In this document: piece after piece, positions 42,283-50,846 of the stretch
How the letters are laid out: each line of letters begins with the position of its first letter
How positions within the stretch are numbered: the first letter of the stretch is position 1
Assembly: GCA_904501735.1 (NCBI GenBank)
Contig: CAJGBY010000011.1
Coordinates: forward strand, 1-64,000
DNA length: 64,000 bases
Direction: 5' to 3'
Origin: an uncultured Muribaculaceae bacterium
Lineage (GTDB): Bacteria; Bacteroidota; Bacteroidia; Bacteroidales; Muribaculaceae
The notes under the pieces: model-generated
The model's input: the letters and a program-made list of their open reading frames with translations, nothing else
Database searches by the model: none
Told to the model about the DNA's origin: nothing
Position numbers and translations under genes: made by a program

Positions 42283-43284
42283 TTAAAAAGTTTTTCTACC
42301 CTTGAGGTAGTAATCGATAATAATATTGCAATCGCTACCCGGCAAAGTACCCATAAGGTTCTTGCTTGGGAACGAGTTGTATTCTTTTCTCATTTTCTTG
42401 AAGTCAAAGTGTGCATCAAGCACAGCCTTTGCGTTCTTGAAATCAAATTTGGCTACAAACATAAAGAATGCCAATGTGTCGTAAAGGCGACGAATGAAAA
42501 GTAGTCGACAGCCTTCTTTCTTAGGCAGATTCTTGTGAAGTAGTAGCAGATTGTTGCGGAAATTTAGGTAAGTCTTGCGAGGGTTGGATGCAGGAAGACT
42601 ACCACCGCCGAGGTGATAGACTGCGCCAGAAGTTACGGCCTTTATTTTGTGTCCTGCAAGATGAATGCGCCAACAAAGGTCGATTTCCTCCATGTGTGCG
42701 AAGAATTTCGCATCAAGACCGCCCACAGTACGATACACATCGGTGCGCACAAATAGTGCGGCTCCCGTAGCCCACATGATGTCGATAGGGTCGGTGTCGT
42801 ATTGCTTGTTGTCGGTTTCGACAGTGCCAAAGATGCGTCCACGGCAGAAAGGATAGCCAAGACTATCGATAAAACCACCTGCAGCACCAGCATATTCAAA
42901 TTTTGAAGGTTCGTTGTAAGAGAGAATCTTTGGTTGGCAAGCTGCTACTTCGGGGTGTGCCTCGCAGAGTTCGTAAAGTGGTTCGAGCCAGCCTTTAGCG
43001 CATTGCACATCGCTATTGAGCAGAACGGTATATTTGTAATCCTTGCACACCTCGATAGCACGGTTGTAGCCTTCGGCAAAACCGTAGTTTTGGTCGAAAG
43101 CAAGCGTTTTTACATGAGGGAACTTGCTCTTGAGTAGGTCGAGCGAATTGTCGGTGCTACCATTGTCGGCCACAATCACATCGGCAAGTTGGTCGTTGGT
43201 GTAGGTACACACCGAAGGCAAGAACTCTTCTAAAAGTCGAGCGCCATTCCAGTTAAGAATTATTACAGCTATCGGTTTGTTCAT
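42283..43284 (-). CDS. Glycosyltransferase family 2
   Basis: 333 aa GT-A fold glycosyltransferase, cytoplasmic or membrane associated. It begins AVIILNWNGARLLEEFLPSV (about residues 6-25). The donor-binding signature is VADNGSTDNSLDLL (about 39-52) and the DxD-like motif is NSDVQ (about 90-94). The middle has RTDVYRTVGGLDAKFFAHMEEIDLCWR (shown as GGLDAKFFAHMEEIDL; about 188-203), typical of rhamnosyl-type GT2 enzymes. The acceptor is unknown, perhaps lipopolysaccharide given its neighbour. Its first 32 bases overlap the end of the acyltransferase gene. Confidence 0.9.
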   Translation of the reverse strand: MNKPIAVIILNWNGARLLEEFLPSVCTYTNDQLADVIVADNGSTDNSLDLLKSKFPHVKTLAFDQNYGFAEGYNRAIEVCKDYKYTVLLNSDVQCAKGWLEPLYELCEAHPEVAACQPKILSYNEPSKFEYAGAAGGFIDSLGYPFCRGRIFGTVETDNKQYDTDPIDIMWATGAALFVRTDVYRTVGGLDAKFFAHMEEIDLCWRIHLAGHKIKAVTSGAVYHLGGGSLPASNPRKTYLNFRNNLLLLHKNLPKKEGCRLLFIRRLYDTLAFFMFVAKFDFKNAKAVLDAHFDFKKMRKEYNSFPSKNLMGTLPGSDCNIIIDYYLKGRKTF

Positions 43285-44206
43285 TTGAATTAGTGTTTTT
43301 AGGAGTTACAGGTCGCTTCCAGCGTTTGTGAGTCCATAGCCATTCAGCTGGGCTCTCTATAATAGCTTGTTCTAGCATGCGCGCATATGTATTGGTGATT
43401 TTGTACTGAGGTTCGTCCTTTGGAGTGCGTGAAATCACTCGAATAGTACAATCGTAGTATCCTCGTTTCACCTTTCGCACATCGAAGTATAGCACATCCA
43501 TATCGATTCTCTTAGCCATCGTTTCAGGACCTGTGATGAAGGCTGTGTGATGGTTGAGGAATGTAATTACATCGTCGATATCATTTGGGTGAGGGTGCTG
43601 GTCGGAAATGAAACCTGTGATTGACACCTTACCTTTGTTCTTAGCAGCAAGAAGGTCGCGAAGCACGCGCTTCATAGGGTAAGAATGCGACTTGAAACGG
43701 CCACGCAAATTGAGCATAAAATCGTTCCACCATGCGTTGCTGAGAGGGTGATATACTTGTCCGAATTGCATCACACTGGTGTCGTAGCGCGACCACATGG
43801 TGATGGCCGAAAGCCATTCCCAGTTGCAGTAGTGAGCTGCATACATTACTACCGAACGACCATTCGCGATACTCTTGTCCACTTCTTCGACATCGTGGAA
43901 TACGATGCGGCGGCGCATTTCTTCGTCGCTCACATGTAGCAACTTGATGGTTTCAACAAAAGTGTCGGCAAGGTGCTTGTAGAAGTCCTTCATAATCTGT
44001 TGGCGTTCGCTTTCGCTCTTGTCGGGGAAGCATTCGTTGAGATTCTTGATGACAACTTTCTTGCGATAGCGCAACACATAGAACATTAGCACATAAAGTA
44101 CATCGGCAATGCGATATAATGCTCCGAAAGGGAGGAGCGCAAGGCTGTGCAATAGTGCAGCAAGTGGTGCGTATGTGATTTTTTGAGTTAATGATGCTTT
44201 TGCCAT
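43253..44206 (-). CDS. Lysophospholipid/lipid A acyltransferase (LpxL/HtrB family)
   Basis: 317 aa, N-terminal membrane anchor (about residues 12-40). The catalytic H-x4-E motif is HYCNWEW (about 125-131). FISDQHPHPND (about 197-207) and the C-terminal WLWTHKRWKRP (about 291-301) are characteristic of lipid A secondary acyltransferases. It would add acyl chains to lipid A on the cytoplasmic face of the inner membrane. It follows mtaB by 15 bases and overlaps the downstream glycosyltransferase gene by 32 bases, so their translation is probably coupled. Confidence 0.92.
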   Translation of the reverse strand: MAKASLTQKITYAPLAALLHSLALLPFGALYRIADVLYVLMFYVLRYRKKVVIKNLNECFPDKSESERQQIMKDFYKHLADTFVETIKLLHVSDEEMRRRIVFHDVEEVDKSIANGRSVVMYAAHYCNWEWLSAITMWSRYDTSVMQFGQVYHPLSNAWWNDFMLNLRGRFKSHSYPMKRVLRDLLAAKNKGKVSITGFISDQHPHPNDIDDVITFLNHHTAFITGPETMAKRIDMDVLYFDVRKVKRGYYDCTIRVISRTPKDEPQYKITNTYARMLEQAIIESPAEWLWTHKRWKRPVTPKNTNSNEQTDSCNNS

Positions 44207-44221
44207 AGTTTTTACTTGATA

Positions 44222-45553
44222 TTAAAATTCGTCGGGAGCCGAAACAACTTCGCAATTCACCGAGCAATCATCGTTCATCTCGATAAGTTTCACGAGAGCA
44301 ATCTTATTGATGTATTCGGGACGATGAGGTGCGTAAACCTTGATATAGTTGTCGGTGAAACCATGCATAGGTTGTCCTTTTTGAGGTTGCTCGAAAAGAA
44401 CAGGTCGCACAGTGCCTATGAATTGTTGTGTGAATAGCTTGAGCTTGTCCTCCGAAATGCTGATCATTCTTCCAGCTCGTAAACTCTTGGTGCGTTGATC
44501 CACCACGCCGTCGAGTTTGAGCGCAAGCGTGCCAGGTCGTTCCGAGTAAGGGAACACATGCAGACGAGTGATAGGTAGCCCACTCACGAAATCGCGCGAT
44601 GTAGCAAATTCTTCTTCGCTCTCGCCACGCGCACCCACAATGAGGTCGACGCCAATAAATGCATCGGGAATAAGCTCCTTGATGCGCGTCACTTTGTCGG
44701 CAAATAGGGCCGAGTCGTAGTGTCGGCGCATAAGTTTGAGCACGGCATCGCTACCCGATTGTAGAGGAATGTGGAAGTGAGGCATGAAAGCACGTGATTG
44801 TGCCACAAATTCAATGATTTCATCGGTGAGCAAGTCGGGTTCAAGTGACGAAATGCGATAACGACTTATTCCCTCGATAGTGTCGAGTTGGCGGAAAAGG
44901 TCGATGATGTGTTCGCCAGTATTCTTACCGAAGTCGCCAATGTTCACACCAGTGATAACGATTTCGCGTCCACCTTCGGCTGCTACCTCTTTAGCTTGAG
45001 CAACGAGGCTCTCGATAGTGCCGCTGCGGCTGCGTCCACGAGCTTTAGGGATGGTGCAATAGCTACAATAGTAGTCGCATCCGTCTTGCACCTTTAAGAA
45101 ATAGCGAGTGCGGTCGCCACGCGAACATGAAGGACTGAAGCGACGAATATCTTTGGTTGGAGTGATTTCGAGTGTAGGTTGGTGATCTTCGAGCCACTTG
45201 TCGATGTATTGTGTTACATCAAGTTTCTGCTCGCTACCCAACACGATGTCGACACCTTCCATTTGAGCAATGTCGTTACCCTTGAGCTGTGCATAGCATC
45301 CAGTTACAATCATTAGTGCTTCGGGATACTTCTTGACAAGACGGCGAATGAGCTGACGGCATTTCTTGTCGGCTTCTTCGGTTACGCTACAAGTGTTCAC
45401 CACACAAATATTAGGCGTTTCACCAATGTGTGCGCGACGAATGCCTTTGTCGGCAAGAAGCTTGCCGATAGTAGATGTTTCGGCAAAATTAAGCTTGCAA
45501 CCGAGGGTGTGAAATTGTGCTGTATAATTGTTGAATGCAGATTTATCGATCAT
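44222..45553 (-). CDS. mtaB: tRNA t6A37 methylthiotransferase
   Basis: 443 aa radical SAM enzyme that converts t6A37 to ms2t6A37 in tRNAs reading ANN codons. The UPF0004 domain starts FHTLGCKLNFAETST (about residues 14-28) and has NTCSVTEEADKKCRQ (about 53-67). The radical SAM cysteines are in QDGCDYYCSYCTIPKARGRS (about 151-170), and a TRAM domain ends the protein. GCKLN and ARGRSRS separate it from MiaB. A -7 box lies upstream and it heads the run mtaB - acyltransferase - GT2 - surE - unknown protein. Confidence 0.95.
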   Translation of the reverse strand: MIDKSAFNNYTAQFHTLGCKLNFAETSTIGKLLADKGIRRAHIGETPNICVVNTCSVTEEADKKCRQLIRRLVKKYPEALMIVTGCYAQLKGNDIAQMEGVDIVLGSEQKLDVTQYIDKWLEDHQPTLEITPTKDIRRFSPSCSRGDRTRYFLKVQDGCDYYCSYCTIPKARGRSRSGTIESLVAQAKEVAAEGGREIVITGVNIGDFGKNTGEHIIDLFRQLDTIEGISRYRISSLEPDLLTDEIIEFVAQSRAFMPHFHIPLQSGSDAVLKLMRRHYDSALFADKVTRIKELIPDAFIGVDLIVGARGESEEEFATSRDFVSGLPITRLHVFPYSERPGTLALKLDGVVDQRTKSLRAGRMISISEDKLKLFTQQFIGTVRPVLFEQPQKGQPMHGFTDNYIKVYAPHRPEYINKIALVKLIEMNDDCSVNCEVVSAPDEF

Positions 45554-45580
45554 ATATAGTTATTATATTATATCTATGTT

Positions 45581-45589
45581 GCAAAGTTA
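45581..45589 (-). promoter_or_regulatory. -7 box of the mtaB run
   Basis: TAACTTTGC on the minus strand (45589 to 45581), 28 bases upstream of the mtaB start. No clear -33 box. Confidence 0.55.
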
Positions 45590-45703
45590 CCGAAATTCCC
45601 CCAAAAATATAAGCCCATTTTTGATTATTGCAGAAAAAAAACTTGGTTTTTGCACAAAATGGGACAAAGTGAGCAAAAATGAGTTAATTTGTTGGTGTTT
45701 TTC

Positions 45704-45735
45704 TTTGATGTGGAGAGTAGAGTTAGTATATTTGC
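45704..45735 (+). promoter_or_regulatory. Promoter of the acyl-CoA synthetase gene
   Basis: TTTG (45704-45707), 19 bases, TATATTTGC (45727-45735). A full consensus match; it fixes the start codon at 45777, because in-frame codons further upstream would lie before the promoter. Confidence 0.83.
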
Positions 45736-45776
45736 ACATCAAACGCAATTGTGTGCGTAAAAATTTAGAAGATATT

Positions 45777-47438
45777 ATGATAGAAGAAAATATAATTAAG
45801 ATTTACGAAAATAGCTTTAGAGAGAACTGGAATCTCCCAGCGTTGACCGATTATACCGATAAGAAAACTCTTACTTATGGTGAATTTGCCGAACGAATCG
45901 CAATGCTACATGAATTGTATCGCCGTTGTGGTGTTAAGCGTGGTGAAAAGATTGCGTTGATAGGCAAGAATACCAGCGAATGGATTACAACATTTATCGG
46001 TACTATCACATACGGAGCAGTAATCGTTCCTATTCTTCAAGAATTCAATCCTAATGATGTGCAACATATCGTGAACCATTCAGGTTCGGTGATGATGTTC
46101 TGTTCAAATAGCATTTGGGAAAACCTTGATGCATCGGCATTGCGTAATGTGCGTGCAGTGATAGGTCTTGACAAGAGCGATTTGTTGGCACAACGCACAG
46201 GTGAAGCAATAGGCAATGAACTCACTGCATTGCAAAAGAACTTCTATACTAAATATAAATCAGGATTTGGTCGCTGCGATGTGAAGTTTGCCGATGTGAG
46301 CAATAATGAATTGATGATTCTTAACTATACATCGGGTACAACAGGCTTCAGTAAGGGTGTAATGATTACAGGAAACAACATTGCTGGTAATGTGGTGTTC
46401 GGTATGAAGCAAAAATTGCACTATAAAGGCTCTAAGTGCTTGTCATTCCTTCCACTTGCTCATGCTTATGGTTGTGCATTCGACCTTCTTACTCCACTTG
46501 CTGTGGGTACTCACATCACTCTTTTGGGTCGCATTCCTTCACCAAAGATTATGCTTAAGGCATTGGCTGAAGTGAAACCTAACTTGATTATTTGTGTTCC
46601 GCTAATTCTTGAAAAGATATATCGCAAGCAGATTGTGCCTAAGATTAGCAAGGGATTTGCTCGTTGGGCGCTTGCTATTCCATTGCTTGACCGCACTGTT
46701 TACGGAAAGATTCGTCAAACTCTTATCGAAGCATTTGGTGGAAACTTCGAACAAGTAATCGTGGGTGGTGCTCCACTTAATAAGGAAGTAGAAGAATTCT
46801 TGTATAAGATAAAATTCCCATTCACAGTGGGTTATGGTATGACTGAGTGCGCTCCACTTGTAAGCTACACACACTGGTCGCAATTTAAGCTACATTCGGC
46901 AGGTAAGGTTCTTCCAGGTATCATGGAAGCAAAGGTGCTATCAAGCGATCCTCAAAATATTCCTGGCGAAATCTATGTGCGCGGTGAAAATGTGATGCGT
47001 GGCTATTATAACAATGCCGAAGCTACTGATCGCGTGTTGTATGATGATGGTTGGCTAAATACTGGTGATATGGGTACGATGGACGCAGATGGTACTATCT
47101 ACATCAAGGGCCGTTCGAAGACAATGATTCTTACAGCAAATGGTCAAAATGTGTATCCGGAAGAAATCGAGTCAAAGCTAAACAATATGCCTTATGTAAT
47201 GGAAAGCCTTATCGTGGAACGCGAAGGAAAGATTGTGGCACTTGTTTATCCTGACTATGAAAAGATGGATGCTGAAGGCTTGACACGCGAAAAACTTCCT
47301 GAAGTGATGGAAGTGGTGCGTAAGGATTTGAACAAGCTTCTTGCTCCATACGAACAAGTAACAAAGATTCAGTTGTTTGCCAACGAGTTTGAAAAAACTC
47401 CTAAGCGCAGTATCAAGCGTTTCTTGTACACAAATTGA
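45777..47438 (+). CDS. Long-chain fatty acid--CoA ligase (AMP-forming)
   Basis: 553 aa adenylate-forming enzyme that activates fatty acids with ATP and CoA. The start is the ATG at 45777 (MIEENIIKIYENS), chosen because a consensus promoter lies between 45704 and 45735. The P-loop-like motif is NYTSGTTGFSKGVMIT (about residues 180-195), the acceptor motif GYGMTECAPLVS (about 351-362) and the hinge YDDGWLNTGDMG (about 421-432). Near the end GRSKTMILTANGQNVYPEEIE (GRSKTMILTANGQ, about 443) is the usual FadD-like signature. Single gene, with the divergent mtaB run upstream. Confidence 0.93.
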   Translation: MIEENIIKIYENSFRENWNLPALTDYTDKKTLTYGEFAERIAMLHELYRRCGVKRGEKIALIGKNTSEWITTFIGTITYGAVIVPILQEFNPNDVQHIVNHSGSVMMFCSNSIWENLDASALRNVRAVIGLDKSDLLAQRTGEAIGNELTALQKNFYTKYKSGFGRCDVKFADVSNNELMILNYTSGTTGFSKGVMITGNNIAGNVVFGMKQKLHYKGSKCLSFLPLAHAYGCAFDLLTPLAVGTHITLLGRIPSPKIMLKALAEVKPNLIICVPLILEKIYRKQIVPKISKGFARWALAIPLLDRTVYGKIRQTLIEAFGGNFEQVIVGGAPLNKEVEEFLYKIKFPFTVGYGMTECAPLVSYTHWSQFKLHSAGKVLPGIMEAKVLSSDPQNIPGEIYVRGENVMRGYYNNAEATDRVLYDDGWLNTGDMGTMDADGTIYIKGRSKTMILTANGQNVYPEEIESKLNNMPYVMESLIVEREGKIVALVYPDYEKMDAEGLTREKLPEVMEVVRKDLNKLLAPYEQVTKIQLFANEFEKTPKRSIKRFLYTN

Positions 47439-47463
47439 TGATAAAAAAACAATCAAAATAGAA

Positions 47464-47505
47464 TTAAGGGCTGTTGACAAGGATGTCGATAGCCCTTAAA
47501 TTTTG
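47464..47505 (+). terminator. Terminator after the acyl-CoA synthetase gene
   Basis: A 16-bp imperfect stem (47464-47479 with 47484-47499, two G-T pairs) and a 4-base loop; only four T residues follow after three A, so termination may be modest. Confidence 0.6.
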
Positions 47506-47684
47506 AGGCGAAAAACAAGTGTTTTTGATGATGAAAAGTGCGAAAAAGGGGGAAAAAGAGAAAAATACAATAGAAATGTCAAAAAAAATGGAAAAAAGTT
47601 CGCCTATCTGAAAATTTTGTTATAAATTTGCATCGATTTTTGAAGCTAAAAAAATATTGTTTTATTATTAAATTAAGAAAGAAA

Positions 47685-47870
47685 ATGAAAAAGTTAGTTC
47701 TACTACTTGCTGTTGTTTTCGGTGCTTCTTTGGTATCTTGCGGTGGTGCAAAGACTGAAGCTGCTGCTGAAGTTGCTGATTCTGTAGCTGTTGTTGATTC
47801 AGTTTGCGCTGATTCTTGCTGCGCTGATACTGTTGCTGCTGACACAGTTGCTGCTGATTCTGTTAAGTAA
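47685..47870 (+). CDS. Tiny repetitive lipoprotein, 61 aa
   Basis: The ATG at 47685 gives a standard lipoprotein signal (MKKLVLLLAVVFGASLVSC, Cys19) after an AAGAAAGAAA stretch; the longer frame from 47628 starts inside the promoter's -7 box. The mature part of about 42 residues is built of A/V/D/S/T repeats: EVADSVAVVDSVCADSCC, then ADTV twice and ADSVK. Three further Cys occur in the repeat. It has its own promoter (-7 box TAAATTTGC, 47623-47631) and terminator. Such short acidic Ala/Asp/Val lipoproteins occur in Bacteroidales, but I know of no function. Confidence 0.72.
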   Translation: MKKLVLLLAVVFGASLVSCGGAKTEAAAEVADSVAVVDSVCADSCCADTVAADTVAADSVK

Positions 47871-47893
47871 TCTTAGCAAGTTAAAAAGGTTTG

Positions 47894-47929
47894 AAGCTGT
47901 TTCTCTCAAGGAGAGTTACAGCTTTTTTT
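47894..47929 (+). terminator. Terminator after the tiny lipoprotein gene
   Basis: Stem AAGCTGT (47894-47900) with ACAGCTT (47918-47924), an inner CTCTC/GAGAG stem, and a T-run. Confidence 0.85.
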
Positions 47930-47958
47930 GTGCCTTTTCGTGAAATTGGTTATCTTTG
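47927..47958 (+). promoter_or_regulatory. Promoter of lpxB
   Basis: TTTG (47927-47930), 20 bases, TATCTTTG (47951-47958). The -33 box overlaps the T-run of the preceding terminator. The in-frame ATG at 47956 falls in the -7 box, so the start is 47980. Confidence 0.72.
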
Positions 47959-47979
47959 TTGTGTTATACAAGTGGCAAT

Positions 47980-49134
47980 ATGAAATATTTTGTGATAGCA
48001 GGAGAGGCGTCGGGTGATATCCACGCTTCGCAACTAATAAAAGCATTGCGTTCAAGCGATAATGAAGCCGAATTTAGATTCTTCGGTGGCGACTTTATGG
48101 AGCAAGCCAGTGGTGTGGCTCCAGAGGTGCACTATAAGGATATGGCATACATGGGCTTTATCGAAGTGATAAAGCATTTGGGCACGATAATGAGTTTCAT
48201 GAAAACTGCTCGCCAAATAGTGAGCGAGTGGCGTCCTGATGCTGTGGTGCTTGTGGACTATCCATCGTTCAATCTTAAAATTGCAAAATTTGCTCATTCG
48301 CTAAATATTCCTGTGTTTTATTACATCTCGCCAAAGGTGTGGGCATGGAAAGAATATCGCGTGAAGGAAATCAAGGAATATGTAACCGAGATGTATTCAA
48401 TTTTGCCATTTGAAACAGAGTTCTTCGCTCGTCATAATTACAAGGTTGAGTATGTGGGCAATCCTACTGTGAACGAAATCGACGAGGCAAAACAAAATTT
48501 CCGCTCACGTGAATTGTTCTGCAAGGAGAATGGAATAGATGAGCAACGAGAGTTGTTGGCATTGCTTCCAGGTTCACGCAAGAAGGAGGTGGAAGACAAT
48601 TTGAAGGAAATGCTCGGTGCTGTGTCTCAGTTTGCCGATTGTCAACCTATAGTGTGTGGTGCGCCAGGTTTGTCGCCCGAATTTTATGACAGTGTGTTTG
48701 CCAAACTTGGATATAGTGAGCATAAGCCTAAGGTGCTATTTGGAAAATCGTTTGAGATGGTGCATCATGCAAAGGCAGCACTTGTAACCAGTGGCACTGC
48801 GACGCTCGAAACAGCTATCCTGCGCACTCCACAAGTGGTGTGTTATAGAATGGGAGGAAGCCGATTGATATATGAGTTGTATTCGCGAGTGTTGAAGGTG
48901 AAATATGTGTCGCTTCCTAATCTTATTGCCGATGCTCCAGTGGTGAAAGAGTTGTTGTTGCATCACTGCAATGCCGGAAATATGGCTGCTGAGTTGGCAC
49001 TATTGCTCGACCAAGAAGGCGAATATTATAAGAAACAACAAGCAGGCTATGACGAAATAGCTCGTAGACTCACAAACGCTCCAAGTGCCGAGACTGCAGC
49101 TTGCCGCCTAATAGATAAACTGAAAAAGAAATAA
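47980..49134 (+). CDS. lpxB: Lipid-A-disaccharide synthase
   Basis: 384 aa membrane-associated glycosyltransferase (GT19) that joins UDP-diacylglucosamine and lipid X to form the lipid A disaccharide. It begins MKYFVIAGEASGDIHASQLI, the family's nucleotide-like N-terminal motif; SPKVWAWKEYRVKEIK (about 118-133), LPGSRKKEVEDN (about 193-204) and TSGTATLETAI (about 268-278) are all typical. In many Bacteroidetes lpxB follows surE directly; here surE is 5.7 kb away on the other strand. The phosphatase gene begins two bases after its stop. Confidence 0.95.
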   Translation: MKYFVIAGEASGDIHASQLIKALRSSDNEAEFRFFGGDFMEQASGVAPEVHYKDMAYMGFIEVIKHLGTIMSFMKTARQIVSEWRPDAVVLVDYPSFNLKIAKFAHSLNIPVFYYISPKVWAWKEYRVKEIKEYVTEMYSILPFETEFFARHNYKVEYVGNPTVNEIDEAKQNFRSRELFCKENGIDEQRELLALLPGSRKKEVEDNLKEMLGAVSQFADCQPIVCGAPGLSPEFYDSVFAKLGYSEHKPKVLFGKSFEMVHHAKAALVTSGTATLETAILRTPQVVCYRMGGSRLIYELYSRVLKVKYVSLPNLIADAPVVKELLLHHCNAGNMAAELALLLDQEGEYYKKQQAGYDEIARRLTNAPSAETAACRLIDKLKKK

Positions 49135-49136
49135 AA

Positions 49137-49628
49137 ATGATGATGAAAGAAGATAGAATGGACAAATATAAGATACTTTTTGTGTGTTTGGGCAATATCT
49201 GTCGTTCGCCAGCAGCGCAAGGCGTGATGCAACGAATGATTGACGAACGAGGACTTACAGACAGGTTCTATCTTGATTCGGCAGGTACTTATGGAGGTCA
49301 TGCGGGTGAGTTGCCCGATCGCCGAATGCGTGTTCATGCGCAAAAGCGAGGCTATAATCTTACTCATCGCAGTCGTCGTGTAACTGGTAGCGATTTCGAA
49401 GATTTTGACCTAATAGTGGCAATGGATGCTTCTAATAAGTATAATCTTGAAAATATGGCTGCTACGGTTGAGGAATCGCAAAAAATAGTGATGATGGCCG
49501 ACTACATACGCCACTATGAACATTATGATCACATTCCAGACCCTTATTATGAGGGAGCTGAGGGTTTTGAACTCGTGCTTAATCTTCTTGAAGATGCTTG
49601 CGAAGAACTCCTTAATCAGTTGGGATAA
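49137..49628 (+). CDS. Low-molecular-weight protein-tyrosine phosphatase
   Basis: 163 aa (156 aa if the start is the ATG at 49158, which gives the family's usual MDKYKILFVCLGNICRSP). The P-loop is VCLGNICRSP with catalytic Cys, and the general-acid loop is IPDPYYEGAEGF (about residues 131-142). These small cytoplasmic enzymes remove phosphate from tyrosine, often in control of exopolysaccharide export, though no tyrosine kinase gene is nearby. It is separated from lpxB by two bases and so is probably co-transcribed with it. Confidence 0.92.
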   Translation: MMMKEDRMDKYKILFVCLGNICRSPAAQGVMQRMIDERGLTDRFYLDSAGTYGGHAGELPDRRMRVHAQKRGYNLTHRSRRVTGSDFEDFDLIVAMDASNKYNLENMAATVEESQKIVMMADYIRHYEHYDHIPDPYYEGAEGFELVLNLLEDACEELLNQLG

Positions 49629-49652
49629 TTTTTCGTTGTTGAAGATATATAA

Positions 49653-49690
49653 AACAGCCCAGTGTGAAGCGATACACGGGGCTGTTTGTG
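49653..49690 (+). terminator. Terminator after the lpxB-phosphatase unit
   Basis: Stem AAACAGCCC (49653-49661) with GGGCTGTTT (49680-49688), with a GTGT/ACAC inner stem. Confidence 0.75.
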
Positions 49691-49730
49691 TATAGTAGTA
49701 AGTTATAATTGAGATGATTAACTAACTAAA

Positions 49731-49765
49731 AATGAAAAGGAGCGACTCACACGAGCAGCTCCTTC
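49731..49765 (-). terminator. Terminator for the 291-aa secreted protein gene
   Basis: Stem AAGGAGC (49738-49744) with GCTCCTT (49759-49765); on the minus strand T-rich sequence follows. It lies about 65 bases past the stop codon. Confidence 0.6.
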
Positions 49766-49828
49766 TCTTGAATCAACTTAATTTATAGCCCTACAAATAG
49801 TATGAAAAGATTTATTATTTACGTCTTT

Positions 49829-50704
49829 TTATTTTACATTGGTAAAATTAGTGTTTTTTGTTGTAAAAACAATCCATTCGCTAAATAATTTAACATCATT
49901 TAACGCGCCAGGGCCACCGAAGCGTCCTCTCATACCTGGAGGAGGTGGCATCATACCGCCTCTCATCATACCTGGAGGTGGACCGAACATGCCTCTGCCT
50001 GGGAAGCCTTCGCCCTCTTCGATTTCTTTAACAGTAATGCCAAGTGCAAACTCGCCCTTTTTACCTATTTTATCAAAGCGGTCGTAAGGAATGTAGGCTG
50101 TGAATACTACATTATTGCCCGAAACGAATACTTTAGCCGATTCTTGTGAAAGAATGGTTTCTTCATCGTCTTCTAAGAATGTAGCAGGTTGTGATGCTAC
50201 ATTAGCAATGAGTCTCTTGAGCATCTTTTCGCGTTCTTCCTTTGAAATTTGACGGCGTTGACGGTCGCGTGGGTCTTGTTGTTGGATGTTACCAAACATA
50301 CCAACAGTGTCTTGACGATTGAATCGGCGTTCGCCATCGCGATGCATTCTTTCGCCTTGTGGTCGTTCACCACGCTTAGAAGGAGCGAGAGTTGGGAACT
50401 GCACCGAGTATTTCTTTTTCTTCTTTCCGTTAGGATCGACATATACAACCAAGCCTTGACGGAGCATTTGTTGCTGTAGTCGGCGGTCTTTAATTAGCAC
50501 TTGGAAGAAGATACCATCGTTGTTGTTGTAAAGAGCAACAAAACCCTTTCCGTCTTCCATAATCACCATACCATCGTTGTCCCAGTCGACGATAGTGTCG
50601 TTGAGCGGTAGTTGGTCGGTTGTGATGCTTGGATAGCTTTCGTCGGCCATGATAGTAGCCGAAGCACATAAAGCCAAGATTGATAGAATGTGTTTAAGTT
50701 TCAT
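49829..50704 (-). CDS. Secreted protein with Gly/Pro/Met-rich segment
   Basis: 291 aa. Signal peptide at about residues 1-20. Residues about 25-100 and 190-230 are beta-rich with a regular pattern that could be a carbohydrate-binding or DOMON-like sandwich (WDNDGMVIMEDGKGFVALYN, about 41-60). The middle is basic and rich in Arg/Gln (about 105-160). Residues about 235-265 are a low-complexity stretch PGRGMFGPPPGMMRGGMM followed by PPPPGMRGRFGGPG. No family recognised. It is a single gene, divergent from metH. Confidence 0.72.
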   Translation of the reverse strand: MKLKHILSILALCASATIMADESYPSITTDQLPLNDTIVDWDNDGMVIMEDGKGFVALYNNNDGIFFQVLIKDRRLQQQMLRQGLVVYVDPNGKKKKKYSVQFPTLAPSKRGERPQGERMHRDGERRFNRQDTVGMFGNIQQQDPRDRQRRQISKEEREKMLKRLIANVASQPATFLEDDEETILSQESAKVFVSGNNVVFTAYIPYDRFDKIGKKGEFALGITVKEIEEGEGFPGRGMFGPPPGMMRGGMMPPPPGMRGRFGGPGALNDVKLFSEWIVFTTKNTNFTNVK

Positions 50705-50846
50705 ATATTATAATTTTTGCAAAAATACAATATTCATTTTTATTGAAAAAGAAAAATCGACAAAAGTGGGTTATTATGGTGCTAAAATAGGTGTGTGGGT
50801 AGAATAGAATTATTAATTTTGTGGAACTTTTACAAATGAATCGTAT

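Noticed and set aside
50705..50846. Possible cobalamin riboswitch upstream of metH.
   Set aside because: The gap is only 142 bases and I see no B12 box or the long paired elements of that riboswitch class.
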